Source: Corallococcus praedator (GTDB taxonomy: Bacteria; Myxococcota; Myxococcia; Myxococcales; Myxococcaceae). Taken from it: a stretch of 64,000 nt of DNA. A program made the translations under genes and the position numbers. The stretch spans positions 39,943 to 103,942 of the forward strand of contig NZ_RAWI01000001.1 in the NCBI RefSeq assembly GCF_003612125.1, written 5' to 3'. A model generated the notes under the pieces. It did no database searches and was not told the origin of the DNA. It saw nothing but the letters and a program-made list of their open reading frames with translations. The first letter of the stretch is position 1, and each line of letters starts with the position of its first letter. This document shows positions 18,696 through 26,553 of the stretch, in pieces.

Positions 18696-18696
18696 C

Positions 18697-19620
18697 ATGA
18701 AGGCCCTGATCAACACCGGAGGCCTGCTCCTGCTGGCGATGACGGCCCTCGCCTGCGTCGATCCCGAAGATCAGCCCTCGCGCGTGCACGACTTCCGGGT
18801 GCTCGGCGTCTCCACGGAGCAGCCGGAGCTGATGGCCTCCACCTGCGAGCGCACGCCGGAGGCCCTGGACGCGCTCGCGGCGGAGGTGACGTACCGCGCG
18901 CTGCTGGTGGACCCCGCGGGCGAGGGGCGCTCCATCCAGTACACGCTGTGGGCGTGCGCGGATCCGGAGGACCGCACGTGCGCGAACGAGGCGGACCGCG
19001 CGCTGCTCGCGGAGGGCACCACGGGCGAGGGTGAGCTGACGCTCCCCATCCGTCCCGGCGCGGCCAGGGTGGGGGAGGACCGGCTGCTGCTGGAGCGCGT
19101 GCAGGAGGAGGACCCCTACCAGGGGCTGGGAGGCATCCGCATGCCGCTCGTCCTGCGGGCGGTGGCGGGCGATGAAGAGGTGTACGCGCAGAAGCTGATG
19201 GTCTTCTGGTGCCCGGTGGTGGAGGGCATGAAGGCCAACGAGCAGCCGGTGCTGCCGGGCCTGCTCGTGGACGACGTGGCCTGGCCGGACGGCGAGCCGC
19301 TGGCGCTGAGCGGCCCCGGTCCCTTCGTGGTGACGTCCGAGGACGTGTCGGCACGCGAGGAGACGTACGTGGTGCCGGGCCTGCGACTGCAGGCCGTCAC
19401 GCTCAAGGAGGCGTGGGAGATCTCCTGGCACGCCACGCTGGGGGAGTTCAGTCCGCAGGAGACGGGCGGCGCGGACTTCGGTGGCCAGCAGGGACGACAC
19501 CGCACGGAGTGGGAGCCGGCCGAAGGCGCGGCGGCGCAGGAGGTGACGTTCTGGGCCGTGGTGCGCGATGGGCGCGGCGGCAGTTCATGGCTGGTGCGCC
19601 GGGCGCGCTGGAGTCCCTGA
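18697..19620 (+). CDS. Lipoprotein coupled to the TonB-dependent receptor
   Basis: Exported lipoprotein of 307 residues with signal LLLLAMTALAC (Cys20). The mature part is rich in beta structure and contains several paired Cys (STCERTPE, WACADPEDRTCANE, VFWCPVVEG). The 'LWACADPEDRTC' element suggests a folded, disulfide-held ectodomain. No known catalytic motif is visible. Its ATG lies one base after the receptor's stop, so the pair is almost certainly co-translated. A surface-exposed partner that helps capture the receptor's substrate, like SusD-type lipoproteins, is the natural hypothesis, but no SusD-like sequence is present. Confidence 0.78.
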   Translation: MKALINTGGLLLLAMTALACVDPEDQPSRVHDFRVLGVSTEQPELMASTCERTPEALDALAAEVTYRALLVDPAGEGRSIQYTLWACADPEDRTCANEADRALLAEGTTGEGELTLPIRPGAARVGEDRLLLERVQEEDPYQGLGGIRMPLVLRAVAGDEEVYAQKLMVFWCPVVEGMKANEQPVLPGLLVDDVAWPDGEPLALSGPGPFVVTSEDVSAREETYVVPGLRLQAVTLKEAWEISWHATLGEFSPQETGGADFGGQQGRHRTEWEPAEGAAAQEVTFWAVVRDGRGGSSWLVRRARWSP

Positions 19621-19650
19621 GCACCACCGCCCCATCGAGCGCCGCCAGCC

Positions 19651-20076
19651 CTACGGTGTCCCTTCCTCGCCGACGTGGAAGGTATTGCTGGTCACCGGCT
19701 CCCGGTCGGTCTGCCCCTGGGAGTCGGTCCGCAACGTGTCCACATCGTGCACGATGCGGTACTCGCCGGTCGGCAACGCCGCGGGCAGCAGCAGCGTGCC
19801 CTGGGCCTGTGCGCCGCCTTTCAGCGTGTGCTGCATGAGCTGGCAGGCCTCGTTCTCGCCCAGGTGCGGCGTATAGACCCACCCGCTGTCCTCCTGGCGC
19901 TCCATCCGGACGGTGCAGAGGTTGTAGCCCACCTTGCGAGTGCCCTCGTTCTGGAGCACGAGCTGTACGGTGTCGCCGGGCTGATACTCCGTGGCGTCCG
20001 TGGTGAGGGAGACCGCGACCTCCCCACAGGCCACCAGCATCGTGGTGAGCGCCATCAACGAAAGTGCGTGTCGCAT
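19651..20076 (-). CDS. Small Ig-like fold lipoprotein
   Basis: Lipoprotein of 141 residues with signal MRHALSLMALTTMLVAC. The remainder reads as one immunoglobulin-like beta sandwich: VAVSLTTDATEYQPGDTVQL, VLQNEGTRKVGYNL and LPTGEYRIVHDVDT are the strands of BsuPI/intracellular-proteinase-inhibitor-like domains. The Shine-Dalgarno AGGAGG (20083-20088) sits six bases before the ATG at 20076 but directly against an ATG at 20082, which decides the start. Convergent with the receptor-associated lipoprotein gene, 30 bases apart. Function unknown. Confidence 0.78.
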   Translation of the reverse strand: MRHALSLMALTTMLVACGEVAVSLTTDATEYQPGDTVQLVLQNEGTRKVGYNLCTVRMERQEDSGWVYTPHLGENEACQLMQHTLKGGAQAQGTLLLPAALPTGEYRIVHDVDTLRTDSQGQTDREPVTSNTFHVGEEGTP

Positions 20077-20384
20077 CTGCATCCTCCTGAGAATGAGCCC
20101 CTGCGCCAATGCAGCCGCCGGGCCATTCTCATCCCACTGTCTTCTCGAAGGTTTGCACAAGAGGCCCACTCAGAAATCCGGAGTCGTGCGTCAGGCATCA
20201 CGGATCTCCGCGCCGCCCGGCAAACGCGGCCGGTGGTGGCCGACCTTGCCGGCACTTCCGGCCCGGAACACGGCAATGCTTGCCGTCCTGGAGGTCGCCT
20301 CTGGGGGAAGGAGTTCCTCGCGGGGATTGGCACCCGCGTTGCTCTGGGGATGGCCTGCTGCCAACCCCAAGGACTCCAGACGCC
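20077..20384. promoter_or_regulatory. Divergent intergenic region
   Basis: Separates the Ig-like lipoprotein and M23-like genes. It holds the AGGAGG of the leftward gene and a perfect 7-bp inverted repeat, GAGAATG (20089-20095) and CATTCTC (20124-20130). No gene of its own is convincing. Confidence 0.35.
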
Positions 20385-22253
20385 ATGATGAAGCTTCGCA
20401 CGCTGCTGCTGTTGTTGCCCTGTCTCCTGTGGGGTCCGCTCGCGCTCGCCCAGGCGCCGAACGTCACCACCTATTACGAGCCCATGGAGGGGGGCGCCAT
20501 CCGCTACCACACCATGGCGTCCCCGTCCTCGACCGGGCCGGGTCCCAGCCACCAACTGTCGCTCGCGCTGGCATTGCGCAACAACCAGGCGACGTCCGTG
20601 ACGTTGACCCAGGTGCTGATTGATTTCCCTGGCACGACGCTGTTGTCGGCCATGTCCACCAGCGTCGCCGTGCCCGCGAACGCGATCCGCAACTGGTCGT
20701 TCAGCACCGCCCAGAACATCATCCTGCCCAACCCCGCGCCGGCCACCATCCGCGTCTGGCTCTACTTCACGGGCTACCCGACCCCGGTGATCGAGACGTT
20801 CTCGCTCGCCGCCTACCAGGCGCCCACTCCGTCGGGCAGCAACCGCTTCTGGGGCCGGGTGGGCGACCTGCGCCCCCACGAGTACTGGCAGGGCATGGGC
20901 GCGGTGCACGGCGCGAGCGTCCAGGGCTGCCAGCTCTTCGCCCATGACGTGGGCGTCTATGGTTGGACGGGCTCCGGCTGGTCCGACCTGCTTCCGGGCA
21001 CCGACGGTTCGCAGAACGAGCACTACCGGCAGTGGGGCAAGCCCATTTTCGCCGTCTCCGCGGGCACGGTGTCGGCCTTCGTCAACACCGACCCGACCAA
21101 CTTCCCGGTGGGTTCGGTCAACCCGGCATCGCACGGAGGCGGCAACAGCTTCCTCGTCGACAACGGCACGTATGAAGTCGGGTATGCCCACATGCAGGCC
21201 GGCACGCTCAACCCTGCTCTGTTGTCCATTGGCGCGCAGGTCAACGTGGGCGACTACCTGGGCCTGCTGGGCAACTCGGGCAGCTCCTCGAAGCCGCACC
21301 TCCACATCGGAGCGATCGCCTCGGACGCGTCGGCGACGCTGTGGTCCCCCCAGTGCGGAGGCCCGCTGCGCCCGTTGCCGCTCGACGGTGCCTTCGCCAT
21401 TGACCAGGCGGTGTTGACGGGCTGGTACGGGATGGAGCAGCTCGCGCCCTGGTCCGTGATGAACGGCGTGGGCATTCCCAGCGGAGCGGCACCCAATCAC
21501 GTCAACTCGCTCCTCTGGCCCTCCGCAAGCCTGCCGGTCGTGCTGAACCACGCCGTGCTCAACGACTTCGCGCTGGCCCCCAACGGCCAGCTGTGGGCCG
21601 TGGGCAACACGAACGCGGTCCGCACCACCCAGGACCGCTTGAACGGCACCTTCCACACCGGCGTCTACCTGGATGTGAACCCGGGCGGCTCCGCGAAGGC
21701 CATCGCCGTCTCCGCCGCGGTTCCGTATGTGATTGGGATGAACGACTTCGTCTACCGGGGCACCAGCTCCGGGTGGGTCCAGACGGCGCAGACGGCCAAG
21801 CGCCTCACGGTGGATGAGTCCACCGGCAAGGCCTGGGTCATTGGCCTGGACGACAAGGTCTACTCCTTCAACCCCGCCACCCTCCTGTGGAGCGCCCACC
21901 TCCCGACCGCCTCGACGGGCAAGGACATCGCGGTCGCCCAGGGCATCCCCTACATCATCGGTATGGATGACCGCGTCTGGAAGTACAACGGCTCCTCCTT
22001 CGTGCAGCTGCCCGCCACCACGACGCTCAAGCGGCTGGCGGTGGACGGCACCTCCGGCAAGCTGTGGGGCATCGGGGCCAATGACGGCGTCTGGTCCTCC
22101 ACGGGCGGCAGCACCTGGGCCGAGCACCCCGGCGGCGCCCGCGCCTATGACATCACCGTGTTCCAGGGGCTTCCGCACGTGCGCGGCCTGGACGGCGGCG
22201 TCTGGAAGATCGCGGGCTTCGGCTTCTCCCGCATCAACGTCGTCCAGCCCTGA
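20385..22253 (+). CDS. Secreted M23-like peptidase domain fused to tectonin-type propeller repeats
   Basis: Exported protein of 622 residues, with a signal peptide (LLLLLPCLLWGPLALA) cleaved before QAPNV. Residues about 20-140 are an Ig-like beta region. Residues about 175-330 fit the LytM/M23 metallopeptidase fold: 'CQLFAHDVGVYGW' offers the first His/Asp pair and 'SSKPHLHIGA' the HxH motif, with 'PIFAVSAGTVSAFV' and 'VGDYLGLLGNSGS' as the typical strands. Residues 390-620 carry five repeats of the form '(V/I)IG(M/L)(N/D)D.V(Y/W)', as in tectonin beta-propellers that bind glycans or lipopolysaccharide. A likely role is cell-wall binding and cleavage of prey or self. A second ATG follows at 20388. 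Confidence 0.75.
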   Translation: MMKLRTLLLLLPCLLWGPLALAQAPNVTTYYEPMEGGAIRYHTMASPSSTGPGPSHQLSLALALRNNQATSVTLTQVLIDFPGTTLLSAMSTSVAVPANAIRNWSFSTAQNIILPNPAPATIRVWLYFTGYPTPVIETFSLAAYQAPTPSGSNRFWGRVGDLRPHEYWQGMGAVHGASVQGCQLFAHDVGVYGWTGSGWSDLLPGTDGSQNEHYRQWGKPIFAVSAGTVSAFVNTDPTNFPVGSVNPASHGGGNSFLVDNGTYEVGYAHMQAGTLNPALLSIGAQVNVGDYLGLLGNSGSSSKPHLHIGAIASDASATLWSPQCGGPLRPLPLDGAFAIDQAVLTGWYGMEQLAPWSVMNGVGIPSGAAPNHVNSLLWPSASLPVVLNHAVLNDFALAPNGQLWAVGNTNAVRTTQDRLNGTFHTGVYLDVNPGGSAKAIAVSAAVPYVIGMNDFVYRGTSSGWVQTAQTAKRLTVDESTGKAWVIGLDDKVYSFNPATLLWSAHLPTASTGKDIAVAQGIPYIIGMDDRVWKYNGSSFVQLPATTTLKRLAVDGTSGKLWGIGANDGVWSSTGGSTWAEHPGGARAYDITVFQGLPHVRGLDGGVWKIAGFGFSRINVVQP

Positions 22254-22262
22254 GCGTCGCTG

Positions 22263-22296
22263 GGGTCGTGCAAGGTCTCCGCACCTCGCACGACCC
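22263..22296. terminator. Stem-loop 1 between convergent genes
   Basis: GGGTCGTGC and GCACGACCC form a perfect 9-bp stem with a 16-base loop, 9 bases after the M23-like gene. Confidence 0.55.
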
Positions 22297-22301
22297 TCCC
22301 T

Positions 22302-22326
22302 GGCGGGGGCCACGCCGGCCCCCGCC
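22302..22326. terminator. Stem-loop 2 between convergent genes
   Basis: GGCGGGGGC and GCCCCCGCC form a perfect 9-bp stem with a 7-base loop, ending 7 bases before the stop of the leftward gene; it probably terminates that gene. Confidence 0.6.
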
Positions 22327-22333
22327 CGGGGAC

Positions 22334-24478
22334 TCACCTCACGATGCGGTAGATGTGGTGCGTGTATTCCGCGGCGAACGTGTCCGTGAACGTGCTGCCG
22401 GAGTAGGGGAGGGTGCGGCCCTCGCCAACCACCTCGACGGTGCCGCTGGCGGGCAGTTCGAGCGGGAGCGTGAAGGTGTAGCTCCCGCTGGCGTACTGCC
22501 GCTTCTGCATCGCGAAGACATACGCCGCGCCGTCACGGAACTTGAGCATCGTGCTCAGCTTCGGGTTGAACTGCCATACGTAGGACTGGGTGTTGAGCAC
22601 CCGGGCCAGCGACTGCACCCGCGCGTTGACGGCCTTCACGCGGTCCCGGGTGGCCTGATACGCGGGCCGGGTGTCATTGAGCACGTCCGTGGAGGATGGG
22701 TTCGCCGTCGTGTCGGAGAAGACGTGGGAGAAGTACGCCACCACGCGCGCCTCGTGGATGAGCGTGGACCAGACGGCGCCTTCCACCTGATTGGCATTGA
22801 GGGTGCTACCCGTGGCCTGCCCTCCCAGCTCGACGACGACGCCGAGCGCGGCGCGGGGGTTGCCATTGTTGCCCGCGCTGGAGGCGGTCCGCAGGTTCGT
22901 CATCAGGACCTCACCGTAGTTGGAGGCCCGCCGCACCTCGCTCGCGGGGATCCCGAACCAGGTGACGGCCTCCGCCCCGATGTTGCCGTCCGTGTAGAAG
23001 TAGATGTCGCCGGTGACCATGCCCAGCCGCCAGTTCGCCCGGCTGTCAGGACCGGCCGCGCCGTTGAGGGCGATCTCCCGGTCGCGGTCCCCCCACCACA
23101 TCAGGGCGCCCTTGCCGACGTTCGCGTAGATGAAGGCGGCCGGGTTGTTCAGCCGCTGGTATTCGGTGTTGTAGAGCGTGAAGCCGCAGCGGCGCGGATC
23201 ATCCGGGATGCAGACGTCATAGCCGCCGTAGTTGCCCGTCCACGGATCCCAACCCGGTCCGCCCCACATGTCCGTCTCATCGGGGAACGTGGCGCCCACG
23301 GCCTCCCCGCCCGCGCCGGAGCCGGCGAGGTTCCAGATGCCGTGCTTGCGCATCCAGCCCGCGGACGAGGCATTGCCCGCGTAGGTCTCCAGGAACGCGT
23401 TGATGCCATGGGCCTTGTCCGTGATGATCCGCGACTCCGTGTCCGTGTACGCGCCCCAGTAGGCGATGGGGAAGAAGTCCTCCGTGAGCCACGGCGTGCC
23501 CGCCATGGCCGGGTAGGCGGCGTAGAACGGCGGCCCTCCCTCCCAGGGCACGCGGGGCAGGCTCAGCCCGCCGCCCGCCGGGGGCGGCTGCGTGGTGGCC
23601 GAGGCCGCGTTGGAGGCGGCGCCCACGTTGCCCGCCGCGTCGTGCGCCTTCACCGTGTACGTGTAGAGCGTGGACGGCGCGAGCCCGGTGTCCAGGTAGC
23701 CGAGCGTGCCGCCGGAGAGCGACGCGACCTGCGTGCTCCCGCGAAAGACGCGGTAGCCCGTCACGCCCGCGTTGTCGGTGGCCGCGCTCCAGGTGAGCTG
23801 GATGGCGCCCGGTGAAGGCGCCGTGGCGACGAGGGCCCCCGGCGCGGTGGGAGCGCTCGTATCGGGGCTGTACGTGAAGAGCACGTCCACGAAGTAGTTG
23901 CTGTGGTTGTAGCTCTGCGTGGGGAAGCCGCCGCTGCCATAGACATACACGCCGTTCTGGCCATCCACGCCCGAGGCCAGCGCCGTCAGGGGGCCGTTCG
24001 CCGCGCCCTGTCCATTGAAGAAGCCGCCGGTGGAGGCATAGCGCCCCGCTGGCGCCAGGTACGAGGCGACGTAGGTGGTATTGGCCGTGATGCTCACGGG
24101 GGTGGTGAAGCGCACCGTCTGCCAGCCGGTGGCCGTCTCGTTGGTGAACGTGGCGGTCGCCAGCCGTTGCCCGGTGCGGCTCCAGAGGCTCCCCACATGC
24201 GGCCCCGTGTTGGCGGCGCTGCCCTTGTAGAAGCGGATGCCGGAGACGACGCCCGGGACGTTGGCGCGGAACTTCACGCCCAGCTCCACGGACGCGATGT
24301 CCGGGTCCGCGCTCGTCGTGGGGAGGACGCCCGCGCCGAAGATGCTGACCTCGCTGTCGACACTCCGGGAAAGCTCGCCCGTTTCGGTGGGCACCGGGGT
24401 TTCGTCAGCGCAGGCCGAGAGGCAACCCAGCGCAAGGAGCCAGAGCAGGCCGTGGGGCCGGTATCGGGATGAATGCAC
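22334..24478 (-). CDS. Lipoprotein with DUF4082, fibronectin III and putative catalytic region
   Basis: Exported lipoprotein of 714 residues. A GTG at 24478 is preferred because AGGAGA lies six bases upstream and it yields a proper signal (GLLWLLALGCLSAC). Residues about 45-195 form a DUF4082 beta-sandwich (GVKFRANVPGVVSGIRFYKG, 'TYVASYLAPAGRYASTGGFF'). Residues 205-290 form a fibronectin III domain (DTSAPTAPGALVATAPSPG). Residues 310-714 resemble a TIM-barrel glycosidase-like region (FPIAYWGAYTDTESR, 'KHGIWNLAG', GDIYFYTDGNIGAEAV, 'MLKFRDGAAYVFAMQKR'), but I cannot place the family or catalytic acids. DUF4082 modules often accompany carbohydrate-active enzymes. Confidence 0.75.
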   Translation of the reverse strand: MHSSRYRPHGLLWLLALGCLSACADETPVPTETGELSRSVDSEVSIFGAGVLPTTSADPDIASVELGVKFRANVPGVVSGIRFYKGSAANTGPHVGSLWSRTGQRLATATFTNETATGWQTVRFTTPVSITANTTYVASYLAPAGRYASTGGFFNGQGAANGPLTALASGVDGQNGVYVYGSGGFPTQSYNHSNYFVDVLFTYSPDTSAPTAPGALVATAPSPGAIQLTWSAATDNAGVTGYRVFRGSTQVASLSGGTLGYLDTGLAPSTLYTYTVKAHDAAGNVGAASNAASATTQPPPAGGGLSLPRVPWEGGPPFYAAYPAMAGTPWLTEDFFPIAYWGAYTDTESRIITDKAHGINAFLETYAGNASSAGWMRKHGIWNLAGSGAGGEAVGATFPDETDMWGGPGWDPWTGNYGGYDVCIPDDPRRCGFTLYNTEYQRLNNPAAFIYANVGKGALMWWGDRDREIALNGAAGPDSRANWRLGMVTGDIYFYTDGNIGAEAVTWFGIPASEVRRASNYGEVLMTNLRTASSAGNNGNPRAALGVVVELGGQATGSTLNANQVEGAVWSTLIHEARVVAYFSHVFSDTTANPSSTDVLNDTRPAYQATRDRVKAVNARVQSLARVLNTQSYVWQFNPKLSTMLKFRDGAAYVFAMQKRQYASGSYTFTLPLELPASGTVEVVGEGRTLPYSGSTFTDTFAAEYTHHIYRIVR

Positions 24479-24620
24479 GTCACATCTCCTGGGAACAGCG
24501 GCAGGGGGAGACCGCTGTATCCAGGATGTCATGTTTTGAAGCTAAAGCGGGTTTCGGTCGCCTCGCTTCTTCCTGCCCCGAGCGACCTCGGTGGCCAGGG
24601 CCCTGTCGGCGTGACGGGAC

Positions 24621-25613
24621 TCAGCGCGGGTCCACGCCCCACAGCCCGACGGTGCCGTCTCCCTGTCCCCAGGCCAGGAGGCGCCCGTCGGGCGAGAAGA
24701 GGACGTCGCTCGTCTGGATGTCGTTGTCGTCGCCCGTGCGGAACAGCTCCGCGCCCGTGTCGAAGCGGTGGACGCTGAAGCCACGGCTGTCATGCGAGGC
24801 CGCGAGCAACGTTCCCTCCGGGTTGAAGTCCAGGTTGCAGGCATAGCCGCGGAACCCCGCCAGCGTCCGCACGAGCCGGCGCTCGCCCACGTGCACCACG
24901 ACCACGTCTTCCGTGAGCCCGCCCACGGCGAGCAGCGGCTCCGTGGGGTGGAAGGCGACGCTCCAGGCCGGGGACGCATCGATGGACAGTCGCCAGGGCC
25001 TTGCCCCCGGGGTCGTCTCCCAGAGCCAGAGATTGCCCTGCTGCCCGTCATGGGGAATCGCGGTCACCGCCGCGAAGCGGCCGTCTGGAGAGAGCGCGCA
25101 CGCCGTCACGGAGGCCTCGATGTCCAGGCCCCCCAGCTCACATGCCAGCCGCCAGGACTTCACGTCCCAGATGAACGGCGCTCCTCCGTCTGGCACGACC
25201 AGCAGGTGCTCACCGCCCCGGGACCTGGCGAGCGTGGTCACCGCATGCTGCACGTGTTCCTCGCCCAGCAGTGCGCCGTCCCTCGCGGAGAGGGCCAGCA
25301 GCCGCGGCCGCCAGAGCCCCGCGGGCGACAGGTTCGCCGGCCCCACGCAGACGACCCGGTCGCCGCCAGTGAGGACCGCTGGGGCCGCGGAGGGTGGGGC
25401 CTCGAAGGTGCCAAGGGGCGCGTCCGAGGGGCTCCCCACGTCCCACCACCGCAACGGCGCCTCCCCCCGGCCCTTCGCGAGCAGCAGCGTGCCGCCCGGG
25501 TCGAAGCCGAGCTGGTGACCCGAGGAGAAGGGGATTCGCCGGGGCCCCAGCTCCCGCACGCGCTTCAGGTGGGGGGCCTGGGCCGGAGTGATGACGGGAC
25601 GTGAGGCGTTCAT
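24621..25613 (-). CDS. WD40-type beta-propeller protein, last gene of the toxin-like operon
   Basis: Cytoplasmic-looking propeller of 330 residues with no signal peptide. Blades are marked by 'LGFDPGGTLLLAKG', 'ACALSPDGRFAAV', 'SVAFHPTEPLLAVGG', 'NLDFNPEGTLLAASHDSRG' and 'DVLFSPDGRLLAWGQGDGTVG', each closing with a Leu/Trp strand. The ATG at 25613 has AGGGGAA upstream and lies 10 bases after the stop of the preceding exported protein, so the genes are co-transcribed. It is the only non-exported product of the operon, which makes it a candidate immunity or anti-toxin factor if the pre-toxin-TG protein is a real toxin (inference). Confidence 0.78.
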   Translation of the reverse strand: MNASRPVITPAQAPHLKRVRELGPRRIPFSSGHQLGFDPGGTLLLAKGRGEAPLRWWDVGSPSDAPLGTFEAPPSAAPAVLTGGDRVVCVGPANLSPAGLWRPRLLALSARDGALLGEEHVQHAVTTLARSRGGEHLLVVPDGGAPFIWDVKSWRLACELGGLDIEASVTACALSPDGRFAAVTAIPHDGQQGNLWLWETTPGARPWRLSIDASPAWSVAFHPTEPLLAVGGLTEDVVVVHVGERRLVRTLAGFRGYACNLDFNPEGTLLAASHDSRGFSVHRFDTGAELFRTGDDNDIQTSDVLFSPDGRLLAWGQGDGTVGLWGVDPR

Positions 25614-25623
25614 GCGCGTTCCC

Positions 25624-26463
25624 CTAGAAGCAGGTGCCGGTGCTCTGGTCCACGATGCACTCGGGGAGGATGAGGCGCCCCTCCATGATGTCCAGCTCCA
25701 GGTGGTAGTTCTTGTAGTACTCGAAGTCATTCGTCGACACGGGCGCCGGAACGGAGCCGGCGCGCAGCTCCAGCCGCACCATCGAGAAGGGCAGGACCAT
25801 GGCCTCGGCCTCGTACACGTAATACGTCGTGGTGTGCAGGGGATCGTCGTAGACGACCTGGGTCGCGATATCGACCCACTGGTTGAGCGCGTTGAGCTGC
25901 TGGAGCGCGAGGATGGCCGTCATGGGCCGGTACGGCAGGTTCCAGGGCTCCCACGGGCGCAGCGAGTAGGCGCGCAGCTTCACCTGGGCCCGGACCTTCT
26001 TCGCCGTCTGGTGGGCGAAGAACGCCGGGACCTGCATGAAGACATGGCCGCTGCGGCTGGTCATCAAGGGCAGCGTGTAGATGCCCGTCCCCCACTCCGC
26101 GGGGTTCGTGGGGCAGCGGATCTCATTGGAGCGGAAGCCGCTGAGCATGCGCTCGTCGCTCCACTTCCAGCGCTGTCGCGGGCAGCCGTTGTACGGGTCC
26201 AGGGGGCACGGCTCGCTGGCCGTCAGGTTGAACGTCGGGTGCGTCGTGGGCGGCGGCTGCGACGGCGCGCCGCACGCGATGGCGTTGCTCCCCGACGCGT
26301 CCACCAGGACACAGGTGCTGGTGATGGGCCGGTCCGCCCAACCGCACATGTCGATGGACACCTCCCTCACGTACTGGAAGTTGAAGGCATTGGCCGGAGA
26401 GGACGACGAGAGGATTCCCAGGGCGACGAGCGCCGGTGCGAAGGTCTGGAGGAGGGTCTTCAT
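25624..26463 (-). CDS. Exported protein of unknown function in toxin-like operon
   Basis: Secreted protein of 279 residues: signal peptide 'LVALGILSSSSPANA' is cleaved before FNFQYVREV. The mature part is Pro/Trp/Tyr-rich, with six or more Cys (DMCGWADR, TSTCVLVDAS, NAIACGAPS, EPCPLDPYNGCPRQRW, IRCPTNP, PECIVDQSTGTCF), suggesting a disulfide-bonded periplasmic or surface fold. No family is recognised. The gene lies 90 bases after the pre-toxin-TG gene and 10 bases before the WD40-type gene. Position directly downstream of the toxin-like gene is where immunity genes usually lie, but the exported nature would fit only a periplasm-acting toxin. Confidence 0.72.
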   Translation of the reverse strand: MKTLLQTFAPALVALGILSSSSPANAFNFQYVREVSIDMCGWADRPITSTCVLVDASGSNAIACGAPSQPPPTTHPTFNLTASEPCPLDPYNGCPRQRWKWSDERMLSGFRSNEIRCPTNPAEWGTGIYTLPLMTSRSGHVFMQVPAFFAHQTAKKVRAQVKLRAYSLRPWEPWNLPYRPMTAILALQQLNALNQWVDIATQVVYDDPLHTTTYYVYEAEAMVLPFSMVRLELRAGSVPAPVSTNDFEYYKNYHLELDIMEGRLILPECIVDQSTGTCF

Positions 26464-26553
26464 GGAGGGCTCACGGGTTGCCGGGCGCGCGCGTCGGCAG
26501 CGACGCCACGCGCCCGGCGGGGTTGAGGGTGTGGGAGGCAAGGGACTGCTGCG

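Noticed and set aside
20055..22337. A 760-residue reading frame antisense to the M23-like gene, and similarly long antisense frames at 31769-33901 and 39730-42459
   Set aside because: They mirror real genes with signal peptides and family motifs on the other strand, have Arg/Gly/Ala-rich compositions without domains, and arise because GC-rich codon bias removes stops from one antisense frame.
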